This document shows, in pieces, positions 7,858 to 15,757 of a stretch of 41,324 nt of DNA. Numbering within the stretch: the first letter of the stretch is position 1; the number at the start of each line of letters is the position of its first letter. Below the pieces are notes generated by a model. The model was not told where the DNA came from, made no database searches, and saw only the letters and a list, made by a program, of their open reading frames with translations. The translations under genes were made by a program, and so were the position numbers. Source of the DNA: an uncultured Monoglobus sp. (GTDB lineage Bacteria > Bacillota > Clostridia > Monoglobales > Monoglobaceae); NCBI GenBank assembly GCA_947585115.1, contig CANPWW010000013.1, positions 1 to 41,324 of the forward strand. Reading direction: 5' to 3'.

Positions 7858-10413
7858 TTAATATAAGCTGCGCGCCGATATAAGCGGACACATATTTTCA
7901 TCCCATATCATCAGCTTGACCGGTGAGCCGTTGTCCGCCACAGACAGTACCACTTTGCCGCCATTCGGATTTTGAACATCACATTCTATGAGTTCATTTC
8001 CCGAATAGCTCGCGAGATAGCAAACCGCGTTTCCCATAGCGACGTCCGCTGTCACAACTTTTCTTCCGCCCGTTGTCATGACTTGTACATTTGATACAAC
8101 AGGCGATCCGACAGGAGATTGTATATTGACCGCTCCGTTTGAAATTCCGCAATCAACCAAGCCGCCGTTTATATTATACATTCTCATATCGCTTATTGAC
8201 AGCGCGGCCGCGCCCTGAGCGTCATCTTTGATTTTAAATAGGATTTTCAGAATATCCTCATTGCATGAGACAGATGTTGTTCCCGCGAAAGACACTCTGA
8301 TCTTGTCGGTATCGTAAGCGTCATTAATAATCGTCTGCCTATTTGTCAAAGCCCCCTGCGCTGTCGTCTTTATCACGCTCATTTTTGATGAATCGTACTG
8401 TATTGTGAAATTCCCGTCATATATATCATTCGCGCGAAGCGACACAGGCACCTCTACCACATCGCCGGGGCACCCGGATACCGAGCCGACGTTTATCAAA
8501 GGACTGCTGCCGTCGTCGCGCTCTAAAACCTCGACCTCATAGGATGTGGTTTTGCCGCCGTAGGATATGGTGACGTTCTTTCGACCCGGAGTGGAAAAAT
8601 CGTAATCAGCAGTAAATCCGGAATCTACCAACGTTGTGGTACCGTTGTTGTATGTTACTATAAGAGATAACCCCGTTGTATCTAACGTATCTCCGATTGA
8701 ATATGTTCTTTTTATAAGGGTTTCTTCTATATCTAATTCACTTACATTAATATCTTTAACATTAACCAGAAAAGAAGTTGTTTTACCTTTGTAAGAAATA
8801 GTAACTTGCTTATCTCCCGGTGTGCTAAAATCAGCTGATGCCGTAAAACCTGTTGTTATTTCTTCAAACTGTCCATTGCTGTAATAAACCTTTAATTTCA
8901 TACCCAACGGATCGAATTTATCACCTGTGCAATAAGACATTTTGTCCGGCATTGTAGAAATAGTAATGGAATCTAGTGTTACCGTGTATTCCAGAAAGTC
9001 AAGCAATATCCAACCGCTTTTACCGTCATAGTTTATATATCCCCAATTTTTGTCGACTTGTGTCACCTTAACAACAGTTTTATCCGGAACACTTCCCACG
9101 ACGGAATTGTTCACTCCGGGACCTGTTCTGAATCGCACAGGAGTTCCACCGGTATCTAATTTATATGAACCCGGTGCATAGGTAACAAATGCCTGTGTCG
9201 GATTTCCGTTGTGGTTGCACAATATCCATTTTTGGTTAGGGGCTCCGGTATATTTCTGGACTTTGAGCTGCGAACTCTTGCTGTTTGAATTGGCAGCAGA
9301 TGCGCTTGGAGCTATGACATATCCCTCTTTTGATGCAATCTCAAAAACATATTCCGTATCGTTTACGGGCCATATGTAAAACAGCTGAGCGGTATCGTCA
9401 TTGGGTGTCCATAGTTCTACGGACTGACCTTCGGCAACTGCGTTGTTTCCTCTCCGAATATCTACCACGCGGTTACTGCCGTTATTTGAACATTCAGCGT
9501 ATAACTTATATTTTCCGTTACCTTTGTGAACCACGTTAAATCTTTGGTCAATAGAACCATCGAATGTCCATGTAGTAACTTCTGTTCCGTCTTGATCAGC
9601 TCCACCCCATACGTTTAAAAATGTTCCTGAAGAAGCGTTTTTGAATGTAAAATAGCCATCTCTTACATGAGCAACGGTATCTTGATGTATGGGAGCCGAT
9701 ATATCATTTTTTATTTCCGGTATTGGTCCGCTTATATGTTGAGCGTAGTCTAACACACACCAACCGGTAATGCCGTTATAGTTATCAACTTTTCCCCATG
9801 TATATTGCCCTGAATATATTCTTTCAGTTATGTAAAAATATGCGTTATAGGGTATCGCGCCTACTTTGGAATGACCGGTTCCTGCGGCGCTTCTCACGTT
9901 TATACCTTCGGGAACCGTTACTCTCCATCGGGATTTATTAAGGTCGACATTTGGTATATCGCGGCCGTCCCAACCGCCCCAGCCTCTATATTTGCGGGAT
10001 GAGTCAATATCCAATTTTGTAATTCTTACTCCATTATAATCGGCATGTATTGCTGTGCCATCTCCTAATGCTATTCCGACATGTCCCCAATTTCTATATT
10101 CGCCGCCAACTGTGCCATACCAATCCCAAAATACTACAGCACCCCTTGGAGGATTTTTGTCAGTATGAGTAATCATTGCGTTGCCTGCTAAGGTCGCATA
10201 TGCATATCCTTTGTTTCCTATTCCTTGACTCTTCCAAGCATCTGATACAAATGCCAAGCAATAATAATTATAACTTTGATTACCTAACCTGTTACTAGCC
10301 CACGAAATTGCTCCTTCTATTTGACTATTTGTCAATGTGGCCGCTTGAACGCCCGGCATGATTGATATCAACAAGACCATTGTCATAATTGTGCATATTA
10401 TTCTTTTTCTCAT
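7858..10413 (-). CDS. Secreted CHAP/NlpC-like peptidoglycan hydrolase with SH3b, Ricin-like, Ig-like and cohesin domains
   Basis: An 851-residue exported multidomain protein. Order: signal peptide 1-24; CHAP/NlpC-like cysteine peptidase-amidase 26-157 with likely Cys52 (YYCLAF) and His111 (WGHVGI); SH3b 158-228; Ricin-type lectin-like beta-trefoil 250-400; second SH3b 417-477; two Ig-like (Big_3 style) domains 478-552 and 556-630; cohesin-like domain 637-765 (GDVVEVPVSL, then NFTIQYDSSKMSV); and a C-terminal module 768-851 ending in KLMIWDENMCPL. The catalytic domain should cleave peptide bonds in peptidoglycan while SH3b domains hold the wall. It follows a dockerin-bearing lysozyme by 14 bp, so the cohesin probably binds that enzyme. 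The cohesin call rests on pattern only. Confidence 0.82.
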   Translation of the reverse strand: MRKRIICTIMTMVLLISIMPGVQAATLTNSQIEGAISWASNRLGNQSYNYYCLAFVSDAWKSQGIGNKGYAYATLAGNAMITHTDKNPPRGAVVFWDWYGTVGGEYRNWGHVGIALGDGTAIHADYNGVRITKLDIDSSRKYRGWGGWDGRDIPNVDLNKSRWRVTVPEGINVRSAAGTGHSKVGAIPYNAYFYITERIYSGQYTWGKVDNYNGITGWCVLDYAQHISGPIPEIKNDISAPIHQDTVAHVRDGYFTFKNASSGTFLNVWGGADQDGTEVTTWTFDGSIDQRFNVVHKGNGKYKLYAECSNNGSNRVVDIRRGNNAVAEGQSVELWTPNDDTAQLFYIWPVNDTEYVFEIASKEGYVIAPSASAANSNSKSSQLKVQKYTGAPNQKWILCNHNGNPTQAFVTYAPGSYKLDTGGTPVRFRTGPGVNNSVVGSVPDKTVVKVTQVDKNWGYINYDGKSGWILLDFLEYTVTLDSITISTMPDKMSYCTGDKFDPLGMKLKVYYSNGQFEEITTGFTASADFSTPGDKQVTISYKGKTTSFLVNVKDINVSELDIEETLIKRTYSIGDTLDTTGLSLIVTYNNGTTTLVDSGFTADYDFSTPGRKNVTISYGGKTTSYEVEVLERDDGSSPLINVGSVSGCPGDVVEVPVSLRANDIYDGNFTIQYDSSKMSVIKTTAQGALTNRQTIINDAYDTDKIRVSFAGTTSVSCNEDILKILFKIKDDAQGAAALSISDMRMYNINGGLVDCGISNGAVNIQSPVGSPVVSNVQVMTTGGRKVVTADVAMGNAVCYLASYSGNELIECDVQNPNGGKVVLSVADNGSPVKLMIWDENMCPLISARSLY

Positions 10414-10427
10414 CGTACCTCATCCTT

Positions 10428-11390
10428 TCAAAAATCAATTCCCGCGGCTCTTCTGAGTATTATGCCGGCGTCGCCCGCGTCGGTCATTCCGTCGCCGTTT
10501 ATATCTCCGAGTTTGATCTGTTCCTGCGACAGAGTGATTATTCCGGCGTCAAATTTTAGTATCATACCGGCGTCTCCGGAGTCGGCCGTTCCGTCACCGT
10601 TTATATCTCCGGGTATGCCCTTGGAAACTCTCGGCTCACCGTACCAGATATCCATATCCACTCCGCCGCTTATGCCCGATACGCTGCCGTTATCCGTATA
10701 CTGCCACATGGTATAGCTGCCGCCGTATGTGCATGACGAGCTCCACTGCGCGACCCACTTATGCCAGGACGGATGATTTTCAAAGACGCTGCTTGTCAGC
10801 CGCGTGTTCCACCAGTTAAGATTGGCGTAAACGCCCACCTCATATCCCTCGTTCTGAAGTCTTGAGCAAAAAACATCCGCGATTTGCCCTATAAGCTCAT
10901 TTGAGCAGCTTCCGACAAGTTTATCCTCCAAATCAAGATACACGGGATAGGCGGGATCGTGTCCTTTTAACAGCCTTATCGCGTGGGCAGCCTCGCTTTC
11001 CGCCTCGAAAAGGCTGGCGGCATATGAATAAAGATATACGCCGTACGGAATTCCGAGGCGCTCGCATTCGCTCACGTTTCTTTCCCAGTATTCGTCATCA
11101 TATTCTTTGAAATCATCGCCGAATCCGCAGCGGATAATCGCAAATTCAATTCCGCTGTTTTTAACGGCGTCCCAATCAATAATTTTTTGATGAGAGCTGA
11201 CATCAATTCCTTTAATTCCGTCCGCCGCCGCTTCCGGCATATCGGGCCCAATCATTGGTCCCGATATGATCGGAACTCCGTTTTGGTACCTGAAGCTGTT
11301 TTCGGTCGGCGGCTCGTCACCCGCGGCTCTGATCGCCGTCGGCAAAACAAAACTGCACACTAACACAATACAAACTAATAATCGTTTCAT
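10428..11390 (-). CDS. Secreted GH25 lysozyme with type I dockerin
   Basis: A 320-residue exported muramidase. Residues 1-22 are a signal peptide. Residues 58-255 are a GH25 domain with Asp63 (GIDVSSHQ), Asp153 and the general acid Glu155 (YLDLED); it cuts the MurNAc-GlcNAc bond. Residues 259-320 are a dockerin of two EF-hand-like repeats, each GDINGDG...D (calcium positions Asp262, Asn264, Asp266, Asp273, and Asp296, Asn298, Asp300, Asp307). Residues at recognition positions 10-11 are Ser-Gly and Ala-Gly. A GGGAGG ribosome site precedes the ATG. It is the first gene of an operon whose second product carries a cohesin-like domain. Confidence 0.93.
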   Translation of the reverse strand: MKRLLVCIVLVCSFVLPTAIRAAGDEPPTENSFRYQNGVPIISGPMIGPDMPEAAADGIKGIDVSSHQKIIDWDAVKNSGIEFAIIRCGFGDDFKEYDDEYWERNVSECERLGIPYGVYLYSYAASLFEAESEAAHAIRLLKGHDPAYPVYLDLEDKLVGSCSNELIGQIADVFCSRLQNEGYEVGVYANLNWWNTRLTSSVFENHPSWHKWVAQWSSSCTYGGSYTMWQYTDNGSVSGISGGVDMDIWYGEPRVSKGIPGDINGDGTADSGDAGMILKFDAGIITLSQEQIKLGDINGDGMTDAGDAGIILRRAAGIDF

Positions 11391-11415
11391 TTATATCCTC
11401 CCTTCATATACTGAA

Positions 11416-11443
11416 ATAATAGCTTGTAGACAGCATAAAGCAA
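11416..11443 (-). promoter_or_regulatory. Possible promoter of the wall-hydrolase operon
   Basis: Minus strand TTGCTT (11438-11443), 16 bp, TATTAT (11416-11421). A hairpin formed by AAAGCGACG and CGTTGCTTT (about 11436-11468) overlaps it and may end transcription of the gene upstream. Confidence 0.45.
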
Positions 11444-11479
11444 CGCCTTTAAGATACGACGTCGCTTTATTTTAATTTT

Positions 11480-11695
11480 TTAATTTTGAGAACGCCCGTT
11501 TGGATTGGTACAAGCCCAAACAAGCGCTCCGATCCAACCCAAAACAGACCATCCCAGCAATATATCAAGTACAGTTATTGCGAGTTTATTGGGATGATTC
11601 CTCACGTGGGCTACAATAATCGGTATAATATATATTATTATAAAAATCAGGATCAAAAAAATCAATACCGCAATTGTGCCTAATCCGCTTCTCAT
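11480..11695 (-). CDS. Superinfection immunity family small membrane protein
   Basis: A 71-residue protein with two hydrophobic helices: about residues 5-27 (IAVLIFLILIFIIIYIIP) and 37-60, which ends in the family's 'GWIGALVWAC' signature. This matches the Imm_superinfect family (PF14373), named after phage T4 Imm, which blocks DNA entry of a second phage. Members are also common in chromosomes, where function is untested. I start at the ATG at 11695 because GGAGGTGA lies just before it; a longer frame from 11737 has no ribosome site. It is transcribed divergently from an XRE regulator, with a shared -35 region and a TACAAGTTGTA operator-like palindrome. Confidence 0.8.
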   Translation of the reverse strand: MRSGLGTIAVLIFLILIFIIIYIIPIIVAHVRNHPNKLAITVLDILLGWSVLGWIGALVWACTNPNGRSQN

Positions 11696-11727
11696 AAGTT
11701 TCACCTCCGATCGTCTGCTTTTTAAAC

Positions 11728-11756
11728 AATATAACATACAAGTTGTACTTTGTCAA
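11728..11756 (-). promoter_or_regulatory. Sigma-A promoter with operator-like palindrome
   Basis: Minus strand TTGACA (11751-11756), 17 bp, TATATT (11728-11733). The odd palindrome TACAAGTTGTA (11737-11747) fills the spacer and is a plausible site for the divergent XRE regulator. Confidence 0.75.
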
Positions 11757-11777
11757 TATTTATATACATTATATGCT
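11750..11777 (+). promoter_or_regulatory. Divergent promoter for the XRE regulator
   Basis: TTGTCA (11750-11755), 16 bp, TATGCT (11772-11777). Its -35 box overlaps that of the opposite promoter, so one bound repressor could block both. Confidence 0.5.
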
Positions 11778-11840
11778 AAGTTTTTATTACACTCTATATG
11801 ATAAAATATTCATATAATCAGTATTCGGAGATGAATTATT

Positions 11841-12152
11841 ATGAATAAATTGAGCGAGAGGATAAAGATGCTCAGGGAGCGTAGTAATATCAGTCAAGGC
11901 GAGCTGGCAAAAAAGCTTGACACTACGCGGGCTACCGTCAGTTCGTGGGAGATGGGGATCAACAGTCCGAACGCACACTTTTTGATCGAGCTTTCCAAAT
12001 TTTTTAAAATCTCATCGGATTATCTTCTGGGACTTGACGACAGCGAAAATATTAATATATCATCATTGAGCGCGGAAGAAAAGAAAATAATGATAATGCT
12101 GGCGGAGTATTTTGACAAAAACAATCAGCGTTTAAAAGGGGAGCCGCGCTGA
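11841..12152 (+). CDS. XRE-family helix-turn-helix regulator
   Basis: A 103-residue DNA-binding protein. Residues 5-65 form the Xre/Cro HTH: 'LSERIKMLRERSNISQGELAKKL' with the recognition helix TTRATVSSWEMG and the typical 'DYLLGLD' end at about residues 60-66. The C-terminal third is a short charged helix (EEKKIMIMLAEYF), probably for dimerisation. GGAG lies 10 bases before the ATG. The gene diverges from the superinfection-immunity-like gene, and the palindrome in that promoter makes that gene the likely target. Regulators of this size in Clostridia are often phage- or stress-linked; that is inference. Confidence 0.88.
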   Translation: MNKLSERIKMLRERSNISQGELAKKLDTTRATVSSWEMGINSPNAHFLIELSKFFKISSDYLLGLDDSENINISSLSAEEKKIMIMLAEYFDKNNQRLKGEPR

Positions 12153-12186
12153 CGGTTCTTTTTATGATAACGCCGCGATGCCATAA

Positions 12187-12215
12187 TTGACAGACGCCGG
12201 GCGTTATGATAAAAT
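12187..12215 (+). promoter_or_regulatory. Sigma-A promoter for the AlkZ-related gene
   Basis: TTGACA (12187-12192), 17 bp, TAAAAT (12210-12215), 34 bases before the start. Confidence 0.75.
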
Positions 12216-12248
12216 TAAATATATAATAATTCGAAAGGAGCGATACAT

Positions 12249-12920
12249 ATGCCGCTTTGCGAAGTGCGCTCGCCGGAGGATGTTATAGAGCTGGTGGAGG
12301 AGATCGGCTTTTTGCCGTTTTTCGAGAATGATGTTCCGGGGTTCTCGATCGAGGAATGCTGCCCGCCCGAGCTGTGGTTCTCGGCAGAGGCCGACGGCCC
12401 ATGGGAATGGAAGGGGCCGATCGCGCGGAGCCTCAGGTGCGTCTACGGCAAATTTTTTAAGGGCAAGGCGATGTTCATAAGCCGCGACTGGTTCCCGGAT
12501 TTCGCCAACCTGCGCCGAGACGGCTATGACTTTGACGCCCGCTTTAACGATGGTCTCGCCTCATACAAGGACAGGGAGGTATACGAGACAATCGCGGAAA
12601 ATAAGTATCTGCTCTCAAAAGAGCTCAAAAGAATGCTCGATTACCGAAAGGGCGGCAAAAAGGGCTTCGACACGGTGATAACACGACTCCAGATGCAGAC
12701 CTATGTCTGCATATCGGACTTTGTGTATATGCTTGACAAATTCGGCGCGCCCTACGGCTGGGGCGTCGCGGAATACGCTGCGCCCGAGGCGCTGCTCGGC
12801 GGAGACTTTGTGACCTCGGCTTACCGCCGCGATCCCGAGGAGTCGTGGGAGCGCATTGCCGAGCATTTGAAATCCGTGTTCCCCGATATTTCCGAGGATA
12901 AGCTGAGGACAATAATATAA
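12249..12920 (+). CDS. AlkZ-related protein, function uncertain
   Basis: A 223-residue soluble protein that I associate, with moderate confidence, with the Firmicutes group named 'AlkZ-related', loosely related to winged-helix DNA glycosylases of the AlkZ/YcaQ type. Features that suggest this: the 'GPWEWKGPI' segment near residue 56, 'YGKFFKGKAMFISRDWFPDFANLRRDGYDFDARF' split over about residues 66-99 (aromatic and Asp rich), and 'LQMQTYVCISDFVY' near residues 146-160. No catalytic activity is shown for this subgroup to my knowledge. GAAAGGAG lies before the ATG, and the gene has its own promoter. Cytoplasmic; no neighbour gives a further clue. Confidence 0.5.
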   Translation: MPLCEVRSPEDVIELVEEIGFLPFFENDVPGFSIEECCPPELWFSAEADGPWEWKGPIARSLRCVYGKFFKGKAMFISRDWFPDFANLRRDGYDFDARFNDGLASYKDREVYETIAENKYLLSKELKRMLDYRKGGKKGFDTVITRLQMQTYVCISDFVYMLDKFGAPYGWGVAEYAAPEALLGGDFVTSAYRRDPEESWERIAEHLKSVFPDISEDKLRTII

Positions 12921-12927
12921 AAAATTA

Positions 12928-12957
12928 TAGACACAATCATATCGGTTATGATATAAT
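12928..12957 (+). promoter_or_regulatory. Probable promoter of the VanX-like lipoprotein gene
   Basis: TAGACA (12928-12933), 18 bp, TATAAT (12952-12957), followed by AAAGGAG before the ATG at 12996. Confidence 0.55.
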
Positions 12958-12995
12958 TTACTTGAAGTATTTTACATCAAAAAGGAGTTGACGAA

Positions 12996-13799
12996 ATGAA
13001 TAAGAAATTGTTTAAGATGTTTGCCGTGATGATACTGGCGCTGGCGCTGACGGCTTGCTCATCGCAGGCCCCGACGCGCGAGGCGCAGCCTCAAACCGAA
13101 AATCAAAGCGCGGGATCAAGCGGGGCCGAAAGCGCGAAATCAAGCGGAGCCGAAAGCCCCGAAAAGGACGCGTCGGGCTTTGTTTCGCTTGCCGAGGCGG
13201 TGCCCGATGTGATACTTGAGATCAGATACTATTCCGAGTACAATTTTGTGGGAGAGAGAATCGACGGCTACGAGGAGCCCTGCGCCCTTATTTCAAAAGA
13301 GGCGGCTGCCGCTCTCGGAGAAGCGGCCCGCGACGCCGAGGAGCAGGGATACATGCTCAAGATATACGACGCGTACCGTCCGCAGACCGCGGTCAACGAT
13401 TTTATCGGCTGGGCCGAGGATGTCGACGACACGCGTATGAAAGAGTATTTTTATCCCGAGCTTGACAAGTCCGTGTTGTTCGATCAAGGCTATATCGCCG
13501 AGAAATCGGGCCACAGCCGCGGAAGCACGGTTGATTTGACGATTTTCGACATGAGCGCCGGGAAGGAAGTTGACATGGGCGGAACCTTTGATTATTTCGG
13601 AGAGCGCTCGCACCCGGATTACGTCGGCGACCTGACCGAGGAGCAGATAAACAACAGGAATATACTCAGGAACATAATGGTCGAGAACGGATTCAAGCCT
13701 CTTGACACCGAGTGGTGGCATTTCACCCTTGAGAACGAGCCCTATCCCGACACATATTTTGATTTTCCGGTAAGCGAGGATTCCGTTCCCGCGGCGTAA
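12996..13799 (+). CDS. VanX-like D-alanyl-D-alanine dipeptidase, lipoprotein
   Basis: A 267-residue M15D zinc peptidase. The signal ends in a lipobox, LTAC, with Cys21 as the lipidation site, so the enzyme should be anchored outside the membrane. A Ser/Ala/Glu linker (about 25-58) contains a short direct repeat (KSSGAES-like). Zinc ligands are His173 and Asp180 (SGHSRGSTVD) and His242; Glu239 (EWWHF) is the catalytic base and Arg128 (YDAYRPQ) the conserved arginine. VanX cleaves D-Ala-D-Ala. In vancomycin resistance it is cytoplasmic; this extracellular lipoprotein, without vanHA nearby, more likely recycles wall dipeptide. GGAG precedes the start. Confidence 0.9.
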   Translation: MNKKLFKMFAVMILALALTACSSQAPTREAQPQTENQSAGSSGAESAKSSGAESPEKDASGFVSLAEAVPDVILEIRYYSEYNFVGERIDGYEEPCALISKEAAAALGEAARDAEEQGYMLKIYDAYRPQTAVNDFIGWAEDVDDTRMKEYFYPELDKSVLFDQGYIAEKSGHSRGSTVDLTIFDMSAGKEVDMGGTFDYFGERSHPDYVGDLTEEQINNRNILRNIMVENGFKPLDTEWWHFTLENEPYPDTYFDFPVSEDSVPAA

Positions 13800-13814
13800 A
13801 ATAATTAAATCTTT

Positions 13815-13990
13815 AAAAACGGGCGGATAATATCCGCGCGTAATGCCACAAATGCCGTAGGGGACGGCGCCTCGACGTCCCGTACAAAACCAATTAAATC
13901 GTTAAAAGCGGGCGGATAATATCCGCCCCTACGGCGTGATGAAATCCGTAGGGGCGGCAACCTGCCGCCCGATTTAATCACTACGTTGTT
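13815..13990. repeat. Intergenic palindromic repeat block 2
   Basis: Four hairpin units in tandem: GGGCGGATAATATCCGC type (13821-13839), GGGACG...CGTCCC type (13861-13881), GGGCGGATAATATCCGCCC (13910-13928) and GGGCGGCAACCTGCCGCCC (13952-13970). Linkers contain TACGG, and ATTTAATCACTACGTTG ends the block. Nothing coding is visible in 13800-14028. Confidence 0.88.
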
Positions 13991-14028
13991 TCCGTTTTTA
14001 AAAATTTAAAAAATTTTAAAAAAAGCCC

Positions 14029-14057
14029 TTGACAAAAGTTCAAAAAGGCATTATAAT
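14029..14057 (+). promoter_or_regulatory. Consensus promoter of the tRNA-Leu/tRNA-Gln unit
   Basis: Exact TTGACA (14029-14034), 17 bp, exact TATAAT (14052-14057), typical of stable RNA genes. Confidence 0.9.
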
Positions 14058-14087
14058 ATTAGAGTTGTTTGGCAATGACAGCGACTT

Positions 14088-14171
14088 GCGAGCATGCTGG
14101 AACAGGCAGACAGGCACGTTTGAGGGGCGTGTGCTTATGGCGTGTGGGTTCAAGTCCCACTGCTCGCACCA
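14088..14171 (+). tRNA. tRNA-Leu (GAG)
   Basis: The 7-bp acceptor stem GCGAGCA/TGCTCGC is complete, with an encoded ACCA end. The anticodon stem CACGT/GCGTG encloses TTGAGGG, giving anticodon GAG. The T arm is GTGGG-TTCAAGT-CCCAC. The class II extra arm between them agrees with leucine. Confidence 0.95.
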
Positions 14172-14176
14172 TATGA

Positions 14177-14250
14177 TGCCTGATTGTGTAAGGGTAGCAC
14201 GAGTGACTCTGACTCACTTTGTCTGGGTTCGAATCCTAGTCAGGCAGCCA
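14177..14250 (+). tRNA. tRNA-Gln (CTG)
   Basis: Acceptor stem TGCCTGA/TCAGGCA with encoded GCCA. The anticodon stem AGTGA/TCACT encloses CTCTGAC, so the anticodon is CTG. The T loop TTCGAAT is normal. It is cotranscribed with tRNA-Leu, five bases downstream. Confidence 0.94.
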
Positions 14251-14281
14251 TAAGCGTCCGGATATTCCGGGCGCTTTTATG
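14251..14281 (+). terminator. Terminator of the tRNA unit
   Basis: AAGCGTCCGG pairs with CCGGGCGCTT around ATATT, followed by TTATGTTT. Confidence 0.8.
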
Positions 14282-14306
14282 TTTAGAATAAAAGGGAGGC
14301 GGAACC

Positions 14307-15572
14307 ATGCGCGAAAAGCTGAAACAAAAAACACTGTCGGCGGGAAATTATCTGCGCGCCTTTGTGAAATGGCTTATCCTTGCCACGATAACGGGCGGTC
14401 TGGGTGGCGCCGCTATTTCGCTGTTCCGCCTGTGCATAAACTATGTCACGGATTTTCGTGACGGACACAATTTGATAATACTTTTTCTGCCGCTGGCGGG
14501 AATTGTTATCGTCTTTATATACCGCCTCGCGGGGATGGACAAGACCGGAACCAACAGCGTGATACGCGCGGCGCGGAGCGAGGAAAAAGTGCCTCTGGCG
14601 CTGGCGCCGCTCATTTTTATCACCACCGCGCTGACCCACCTTTTCGGCGGCAGCGTCGGCCGAACGGGCGCCGCGCTGCAGATCGGAGGCAGCATAGGCG
14701 AGCTTGTCAAAAAGATACAGCGCCTTGACGAAACCGAGTCGGGCATAATAATCATGTGCTGCATGAGCGCCGTTTTCTCGGCCCTGTTCGGCACGCCTCT
14801 GGCCGCCACGTTCTTCGCGCTCGAGGTCATAATGGTCGGTGTTATCCGCTATTCGGCGTTTATACCCTGCTTGTTGTCCTCGGTGCTGGCCTACAAGATC
14901 ACGCTGCTTTTCGGGCTCGAGCCGGGTCTGTATCCCCTCGCGGGCGCGCCCGAGCTCAGCCTTGTCGTGTTTTTCAAAACGATAGCTGTCGCGGTCATCT
15001 GCGCGGCTGTTAGCATCGTGTTCTGCGTAGGTATCTACGGAGCCGAAAAGGGCATGAAAAAGCTTTTCAAAAATCCTTACATACGCGTTTTTGTCGGCGG
15101 AGCAGTCATTGCCGCGCTGACATTTCTGCTAGGGACCACCGACTATAACGGCGTGGGCACGCGGGTAATCGCCGCTGCGGTCCAAAGCGGCAGCGCCGCG
15201 CCATGGGCGTTCGCGCTCAAGCTTTTGTTCACTGTCATAACGATCGGAGCGGGCTTCAAGGGCGGCGAGATACTGCCCGCGCTGTTTATCGGCGCGACCT
15301 TAGGCTGCGTTTTGGGCGGCGTTTTCCGCGTCGATCCGGGCTTCGCGGCGGCGCTGGGCATGATCTCGATGTTCTGCGGCGTCGTCAACTGTCCGGTCGC
15401 CTCGATATTTTTCGGTGTCGAGATGTTCGGCGCGAGCGGTATCGTGCTATTCGCCACGGCCGCAGCGGTGAGCTATGTCATGTCCGGTTACTACGGTCTA
15501 TATAGCAGCCAGATCATAGAATATTCAAAGCTCGACTCGGAGCAGATAGACGTTCACACCAAAAGGAACTGA
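14307..15572 (+). CDS. CLC-family anion channel/transporter with altered gating motif
   Basis: A 421-residue membrane protein of the CLC family with about ten or more hydrophobic segments. The helix-F motif, normally GREGP, reads GRTGA (118-122): Thr120 occupies the place of the gating glutamate. The first anion-site motif (usually GSGIP) is replaced by TGTNSV (80-85). The segment 'PLIFITTALTHLFGGSVGR' resembles the fluoride-exporting eriC-F clade more than chloride exchangers. The C-terminal pore motif appears as GGEILPALFIG. Without a gating Glu, family knowledge predicts uncoupled channel-like transport. GGGAGG precedes the ATG. No fluoride riboswitch was seen upstream, so the transported ion is open. 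Confidence 0.85.
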   Translation: MREKLKQKTLSAGNYLRAFVKWLILATITGGLGGAAISLFRLCINYVTDFRDGHNLIILFLPLAGIVIVFIYRLAGMDKTGTNSVIRAARSEEKVPLALAPLIFITTALTHLFGGSVGRTGAALQIGGSIGELVKKIQRLDETESGIIIMCCMSAVFSALFGTPLAATFFALEVIMVGVIRYSAFIPCLLSSVLAYKITLLFGLEPGLYPLAGAPELSLVVFFKTIAVAVICAAVSIVFCVGIYGAEKGMKKLFKNPYIRVFVGGAVIAALTFLLGTTDYNGVGTRVIAAAVQSGSAAPWAFALKLLFTVITIGAGFKGGEILPALFIGATLGCVLGGVFRVDPGFAAALGMISMFCGVVNCPVASIFFGVEMFGASGIVLFATAAAVSYVMSGYYGLYSSQIIEYSKLDSEQIDVHTKRN

Positions 15573-15638
15573 CCCGAAAAGCCGAGCGATCGGCGCGGAT
15601 ATTAAGTGACATAATCTTTTTTCGTTTCGTGCCAAAGG

Positions 15639-15662
15639 ACGCTTGACAGCGTTCTTTTTTTA
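15639..15662 (+). terminator. Terminator of the CLC gene
   Basis: GGACGC pairs with GCGTTC around TTGACA and is followed by TTTTTTTA. The short stem includes one G-T pair. Confidence 0.65.
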
Positions 15663-15728
15663 TTGATATAGTTTTAACGTAATGTTTGGGCCGTCCGATT
15701 TTTAAATTAAAAATCACAAGAATAATTA

Positions 15729-15757
15729 TTGACAAACAATTACTTGTGTGATATAAT
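15729..15757 (+). promoter_or_regulatory. Orphan consensus promoter
   Basis: TTGACA (15729-15734), 17 bp, TATAAT (15752-15757), with no ORF downstream for over 1 kb. Confidence 0.7.

Noticed and set aside
14251-14306. Fluoride riboswitch before the CLC gene
   Set aside because: Only a tRNA terminator and a ribosome site fit in this gap; no crcB-type motif is visible.
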